Below are positions 60,310 through 64,000 of a DNA stretch of 64,000 bases, in pieces. The notes under the pieces are model-generated. The model did not search any database, was not told the origin of the DNA, and was given only the letters and a program-made list of their open reading frames with translations. Made by a program: the position numbers and the translations under genes. The stretch's first letter is position 1. Every line of letters starts with the position of its first letter. Source of the stretch: Chlorohelix sp037138995 (GTDB lineage Bacteria > Chloroflexota > Chloroflexia > Chloroheliales > Chloroheliaceae); contig NZ_JBAXHI010000007.1 of NCBI RefSeq assembly GCF_037138995.1, forward strand, positions 1 to 64,000, written 5' to 3'.

Positions 60310-61068
60310 TTATTCCTGCTTTATCAACTCCATAACTTGCTCAAATAACCAACCGTTGGTGGAAATCCCGCATTGCCCGTAAATTGTGGCTACTCCCTTG
60401 TAATCGGTAAAAGTTCCACCTGCTTCTCGCAAAATCGGTAACAGTGCGGCACAATCCCAGATAGAAAGCTCAGGGTCAAGCATTATTTCGGCGCGTCCGG
60501 TTGCAACCAGCATATGAGCGTAGCAATCGCCCCATCCCCTGAAATTTTTAACGCGCTGCCTGACCCGCCAGAAAGAATCATCGGGAGTTGCGGGGATGTT
60601 ACCAGCCAGCAGCATGGCTTCATCCAAACGCTTTACCTCAGATACTTTGGTGAGCCTACCGTTGAAGAAACAACCCAATCCTTTCGCGGCGTACACAATT
60701 TCATTTATGGCGGGCATATTTACTACCCCCAACACAGCCTCTCCCTCAATTTCCAGCCCCATCATCACTCCATAAAGAGGCACCCCGTGTATGAATGAAA
60801 CGGTGCCATCAATAGGGTCAAGAATCCAGCGATAGCTTGCACCTGCGTTGATTTCGCCAAATTCTTCACCTAGAATGCCGTGGTCTGGAAAACGGTCTTT
60901 GATAAGGCGGCGCAACATTTTTTCAGATTCGCGATCAGCTATGGTAACGGGGGAAGTATCGGCTTTAGTCTCAATTTCAAGATTAGTTTTAAAATAGTGA
61001 CTAGTAATATCTCCTGCCTGTTTTGATGCCCAAACAGCAAATTCAAGGATGCTTTTCAGATTCTGCAT
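60310..61068 (-). CDS. hisN: Inositol monophosphatase-family phosphatase, probably histidinol-phosphatase
   Basis: 252 residues. The IMPase motifs are LGEEFG (about 69-74), ILDPIDGT (about 87-94) and WDCAALLPILREAGG (about 200-214). GWGDCYAHMLVATGRAEIML-type sequence (about 177-196) is characteristic of the HisN (histidinol-phosphate phosphatase) group, so histidine synthesis is the likeliest role; an inositol or PAP phosphatase cannot be excluded. GGAGAG lies before the ATG. No other his gene is in the window. Confidence 0.85.
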   Translation of the reverse strand: MQNLKSILEFAVWASKQAGDITSHYFKTNLEIETKADTSPVTIADRESEKMLRRLIKDRFPDHGILGEEFGEINAGASYRWILDPIDGTVSFIHGVPLYGVMMGLEIEGEAVLGVVNMPAINEIVYAAKGLGCFFNGRLTKVSEVKRLDEAMLLAGNIPATPDDSFWRVRQRVKNFRGWGDCYAHMLVATGRAEIMLDPELSIWDCAALLPILREAGGTFTDYKGVATIYGQCGISTNGWLFEQVMELIKQE

Positions 61069-61160
61069 GCTTCACTCTCCACGCTCTATTAATAACTATT
61101 ATGATGTTTGTAATCTACCGGGAAATAGTAATAAATGCAAATTTGCAAAATTTAGCATAT

Positions 61161-61201
61161 AAAAAAAACAGTTCCGGCTTCATTGGGTCGAGACCGGAAC
61201 T
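61161..61201 (-). terminator. Intrinsic terminator downstream of the phasin-like gene
   Basis: CCGGAACT (61201-61194) pairs with AGTTCCGG (61177-61170) on the minus strand, followed by eight T (61168-61161). Confidence 0.8.
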
Positions 61202-61268
61202 TTGGGAGAGAAAGAATGGATGGACAGATAGATATTTGTAAAATGTGAGAGGAAAACTGATAAATACA

Positions 61269-61306
61269 TTTAGTACCCCTTGCCGGATACCGGGAGGGGT
61301 ACTAAA
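61269..61306. other. Long hairpin directly after the phasin-like gene
   Basis: TTTAGTACCCCT (61269-61280) and AGGGGTACTAAA (61295-61306) form a perfect 12-base stem, with a CCGG/CCGG inner pair in the loop. It begins 10 bases after the stop codon on the minus strand. Without a clean T-run it may protect the transcript from degradation rather than terminate it. Confidence 0.7.
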
Positions 61307-61316
61307 TTACTGAAAA

Positions 61317-61676
61317 TTAGTTATTGGAAACTTTCTTGCCGGTCGAAGTGAGTTTTTCATTGATTGACTCAATCTTGCGATCCAGTTCAACTACTGCGGC
61401 ATCGCTGGCTACGCGCAAGGCATTCATGTTGGTGGTGGTGGACTTTACGCCTTCCTGCCATACTTCCTGGATGATACCTTGGGTGCGGCGTGCGCGTTCG
61501 CTGTAATCTTCGAGCAACTTCTTGCCTTCGTGCTGGTTGGCTTCAACCTGAGCAACAATTGATTTGGTCAAAGCGAGGGATTTCTCGGTACCCCATAGGA
61601 TGCTGTTTACCGCGCCGTAGTAATATTCGTTAGCTAAATCCATCAATTTGTTAGTAGTGGTTATCCAATCGTTCAT
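61317..61676 (-). CDS. Phasin-like helical protein
   Basis: 119 residues, almost wholly amphipathic helix, with the layout of phasins (LALTKSIVAQVEANQHEGKK, then ALRVASDAAVVELDRKIESI). Such proteins coat polyhydroxyalkanoate granules and other storage bodies. AGGAGG lies at the correct distance before the ATG. Its position right after a PhaQ-like repressor gene in the same operon strengthens the phasin reading. Without the synthase (phaC) in view this remains an inference. Two hairpins follow its stop. Confidence 0.65.
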   Translation of the reverse strand: MNDWITTTNKLMDLANEYYYGAVNSILWGTEKSLALTKSIVAQVEANQHEGKKLLEDYSERARRTQGIIQEVWQEGVKSTTTNMNALRVASDAAVVELDRKIESINEKLTSTGKKVSNN

Positions 61677-61696
61677 TTGTTTTAGCCTCCTGAAAG

Positions 61697-62323
61697 CTAC
61701 TTAGTATTTTTATCGTTATTTTCCCCGATAGTGGGGGTAAAACTAAAGGGACTAGGAACCATTCCACCAGTGTATAATTTGAAAAAAAAGTCTAAAGTCT
61801 TTCTATATTGGTCAAGACCATTAGCCCAGACGTTCAAAAATTCTTCGCCTGCATCGGTTAGGGTGTAAATGCGCCGGGCGGGACCTTCTGCATTGGTGTC
61901 CCATTCGCTTTTTACTTTGCCTTCCTTCTCAAGCTGCCTTAGCGCCCTGTACACAGTAGCGCGATCATTCTGATCGAAACCCGGAAAGCCCATTCGCATC
62001 AACCTCTCCCACACCTCATACCCGTGCATACTCCACTGTTTTAACAGGAGTAGCATATAAGGCTGGAGAAAAGTTTTCGGGGCAAAGCTAAAACTCGATT
62101 CCTCACTTTTAGCTTTTGCGGGAGCTTCTTTTTCAGGGATAGGATTTTTATCCTCTTCTTCCCGTACACTTTTGATACCTTTAGCGGGACCACCACCATT
62201 TCGGTGTGGTTTTAAAACCTCCGCCGGTGCAGTATCATTCAGCGTGGTTTCACTGTTTTCTTTATCAGCAGTGTCTTTAGTATTCATATTTTTACTGCTA
62301 TCTGTCCTTGCGTTAGCATTCAT
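61697..62323 (-). CDS. PadR-family repressor, PhaQ-like
   Basis: 208 residues. The first 75 or so residues are polar and probably disordered. The PadR winged-helix domain follows (FLQPYMLLLLKQWSMHGYEV, then DRATVYRALRQLEKEGKV, about 85-145). The section EGPARRIYTLTDAGEEFLNV (about 150-169) and the C-terminal LDQYRKTLDFFFKLY closely resemble PhaQ, the polyhydroxybutyrate-responsive repressor of Bacillus. It may repress itself and the phasin-like gene 20 bases downstream. Its promoter overlaps a TATA-rich dyad-like stretch. Confidence 0.85.
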   Translation of the reverse strand: MNANARTDSSKNMNTKDTADKENSETTLNDTAPAEVLKPHRNGGGPAKGIKSVREEEDKNPIPEKEAPAKAKSEESSFSFAPKTFLQPYMLLLLKQWSMHGYEVWERLMRMGFPGFDQNDRATVYRALRQLEKEGKVKSEWDTNAEGPARRIYTLTDAGEEFLNVWANGLDQYRKTLDFFFKLYTGGMVPSPFSFTPTIGENNDKNTK

Positions 62324-62672
62324 CTTTTTTCTTTACCTATGTGCATTATACACCTATATACAAATATGTCAATAGGTTTGCAATCGAATTTATAAATTTG
62401 CTCAAAGTGATAACAGCGGTAAAGTGAGGTCTTTTGAAATCGAAGCCGCTTAAGGGGGTACAGGGAAGCCATTTCACCAGTCCGAAATATATTGACCTAA
62501 CAGAGGAAACTGGGGAGCATGGATGAAAGAGGTTGGGCTTTCGATAGAGATTAATAGTAGAGGTGAGGGATAAAACTCGGTCAAGCTACTTGCTATAGTT
62601 TGTCCCACATATTTTTGGAGTTCATCCCCACCTCTGGGTTACATAGGTTGCTTAATGTGCAACAGCTTGCGG
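62324..62672. other. Intergenic region between padR and the edge gene
   Basis: It holds the padR promoter at 62345-62372. A short hairpin (GTTGC/GCAAC, about 62648-62664) lies close to the stop of the right-edge gene. No other element was recognised. Confidence 0.5.
62345..62372 (-). promoter_or_regulatory. Strong promoter of the padR-phasin operon
   Basis: On the minus strand a perfect TTGACA (62372-62367) and TATAAT (62350-62345) lie 16 bases apart. The TATA-rich spacer could hold the PadR operator; no clear ATGT-ACAT dyad could be fixed. The leader to the ATG is about 15 bases. Confidence 0.75.
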
Positions 62673-64000
62673 CTATTTGTTAAGGGTAATAGTTGCGTTG
62701 GCGCTGCGTTGTCCATCAGCAGAGCTTGCGACTATCAACCATCTTCCGGGTTGCAAGTATTGTTCGTAGCCTTTGTACATTTCACGCACTGTCCAAATCC
62801 AAGTGCAACCACCACCAATACTAGAAGCATGTAAATGCCCCGCAAATGCTCCCTGCGGGTTTGGCGGTGTAAACAGCACATTAACTTGTTCACCCGGATT
62901 GAAGCCTACTATCACGGTAGTAATATCCTGATCCAGTCGTCCCGGATTCGGGAAAACTATAATAGTTGGCTTATCAACTGGCGGTTCAGCCCAAAGATAA
63001 GTTTCAGCTACTTTGCCACTACTTACCCCTTGGAAAGTGATTTTCCATTGACCCTGTTGATTTTTCGTGGATGCCCAGGAATATAGGAGGTTACCATCGG
63101 GATTGGAAACATCCACATCATACATAATTATTGAGCCTAGCCCTCCTGAGCCAGCTATAATCGTGATATTTACCAATTCATTATTTCCCATTGGAGCAAT
63201 CGCGCCCATGACCATTCCGGCAGGTCCACATTTCAAAATCGGGTAAGCCCCTCCGGTGCTGGCTGGTAAGCTATCACAGCCGCTAGTAGGCGCAGGTGCA
63301 GTGGTGGTTGGAGGTGCGGTTGGGACTGGGGTAGGTGTAACCGCCGACTCATCGTATTTCTGATTATAGCGCCAGTTGTAGTAGTGCCGTCCCACGTTGC
63401 CCATCTCTACCTGAAACGCGGGCGGGTTGTCAGGTGTGAAGGTCAATACTCGGCGTTCGAACGCTTGTATCAACACATCTTTTTCCTGACCTGCCAGCGT
63501 TACCTTGCCCCAATAGGCATCCGTAATCGGTAAGCCGGCTGCCTCCAGCCATGGAGCTAATGTATTCTCGCCCAATATGGGCTGGTCGTTCACCAACTGC
63601 CCGTTCACATATACGTTCCCGCGCTGGTTCATAAAGGTGAGAAATACATCTGGTATATTGTGCTTCAAAGCGTTGTCGAAATAGGCATATTTGGCTTTCT
63701 TGCCTAGTTCGGTGTTGCTGCCAACATTTCCAGCCTTATCAATGGTATCGGCTACCGGTTGTCCGGTTTTGTCAGTTGAAGGATTATCGTTGTTCAAGCT
63801 GGCAATTTTGGCAAAACTGGCGTAAGTTGGACCGTTGTTGTTAGCCGGGTCACCTGCTACTGATATGTCATCAGCGGCACGTCTGGTGATGCTGGTGGTA
63901 TCCCCCGCCGCTTGTTTACCTGAGATTAGCTCGCGTACCAGCAAGCCATTGGTTACAAGCGGGTTGGCAGGATTATTGATTTCCATGCGGGCTTTGTCGA
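62673..64000 (-). CDS. C-terminal part of a secreted Chloroflexota-type protein, cut by the window edge
   Basis: At least 442 codons; the frame remains open to the right edge (DKARMEINNP precedes the internal ATG at 63986), so that ATG is probably not the start. The first part has repeats of the type NGLLVRELISGKQ and FDNALKHNIPDVFLTF seen in large secreted proteins of Chloroflexota. After an Ala/Thr/Pro-rich linker (about residues 220-240 of the visible part), the C-terminal half looks like beta-rich extracellular domains (FNPGEQVNVLFTPPNP, GRWLIVASSADGQRS). It is probably surface-exposed. Function is unknown. Confidence 0.75.
   Translation of the reverse strand, partial: DKARMEINNPANPLVTNGLLVRELISGKQAAGDTTSITRRAADDISVAGDPANNNGPTYASFAKIASLNNDNPSTDKTGQPVADTIDKAGNVGSNTELGKKAKYAYFDNALKHNIPDVFLTFMNQRGNVYVNGQLVNDQPILGENTLAPWLEAAGLPITDAYWGKVTLAGQEKDVLIQAFERRVLTFTPDNPPAFQVEMGNVGRHYYNWRYNQKYDESAVTPTPVPTAPPTTTAPAPTSGCDSLPASTGGAYPILKCGPAGMVMGAIAPMGNNELVNITIIAGSGGLGSIIMYDVDVSNPDGNLLYSWASTKNQQGQWKITFQGVSSGKVAETYLWAEPPVDKPTIIVFPNPGRLDQDITTVIVGFNPGEQVNVLFTPPNPQGAFAGHLHASSIGGGCTWIWTVREMYKGYEQYLQPGRWLIVASSADGQRSANATITLNK

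Noticed and set aside
1..64000. tRNA, rRNA, CRISPR arrays or insertion sequences
   Set aside because: Intergenic regions were read for T-loop and repeat signatures and transposase genes were sought; none was found.

Overview
The window reads as a piece of chromosome from a free-living Chloroflexota bacterium of moderate GC. It holds about 50 protein genes, with no rRNA, tRNA, CRISPR array, phage or insertion sequence recognised. The Chloroflexota assignment is an inference. It rests on the secreted protein cut by the right edge (a repeat-domain type I associate with this phylum), a PurS-like/PurL fusion, a Helicase_C_3-type protein, DoxX/SPW-type membrane proteins and multi-PAS kinases. The most telling gene is at 43205-44410. 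It closely resembles the ferredoxin-dependent 8-vinyl (proto)chlorophyllide reductase BciB, so the organism is probably phototrophic, for example a relative of the 'Ca. Chlorohelix' type of Chloroflexota. Gene order alone does not prove this. Many genes start with TTG behind a good Shine-Dalgarno sequence.

Layout. 1-4.1 kb: the start of a Pro/Gln/Gly-rich protein (minus strand), a molybdopterin oxidoreductase, and small zinc-ribbon and thioredoxin-like proteins. 4.4-6.9 kb: an operon of a LysR regulator, coaE and a transaldolase-like enzyme. 6.9-10.3 kb (minus): purL and a GNAT acetyltransferase. 10.9-13.6 kb: mobA, a DinB-like protein and guaB. 13.8-18.2 kb: an unknown helical protein, a TPR/MshEN-like protein, a pseudokinase-TM-VWA protein and a LysE-type exporter. 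18.6-21.2 kb: a small lipoprotein and htpG. 21.2-25.0 kb (minus): a Helicase_C_3-type protein, a dipeptide epimerase-like enolase and a GNAT. 25.1-26.6 kb: a cupin and a DoxX/SPW membrane pair.

27.0-34.7 kb is a signalling block: a PhoB-type regulator facing an operon of a receiver-like orphan, a 1527-residue nine-PAS/GAF histidine kinase and a receiver-kinase hybrid. 34.7-39.3 kb: pgm, then tex and an RraA-like gene on the other strand. 39.7-42.4 kb: a secreted beta-helix protein overlapping, end to end, an aspartate-semialdehyde dehydrogenase homologue that lacks its catalytic residues. 42.6-44.4 kb: a tyrosine/dual-specificity phosphatase and bciB.

44.5-49.1 kb is a peptidoglycan-recycling operon (murQ, amino-sugar kinase, nagZ, nagA). 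49.2-51.1 kb (minus): a CoA-transferase and a PaiB-like FMN-binding protein separated by a strong terminator hairpin. 51.3-54.3 kb: a GH172-type secreted protein and an alpha/beta hydrolase. 54.8-60.2 kb: a hypothetical protein, moaA, an Slt-type lytic transglycosylase and its translationally coupled partner. 60.3-62.3 kb: a HisN-like phosphatase and a PadR/PhaQ-like repressor with a phasin-like protein, which hints at polyhydroxyalkanoate granules. The last gene runs off the right edge.

Three functional themes recur. Molybdenum cofactor enzymes appear as scattered genes (oxidoreductase, mobA, moaA). Cell-wall turnover is covered by the murQ-nagA operon and the lytic transglycosylase. Carbon storage and sugar-phosphate metabolism are covered by pgm, the transaldolase-like enzyme, the CoA-transferase and the PhaQ/phasin pair.
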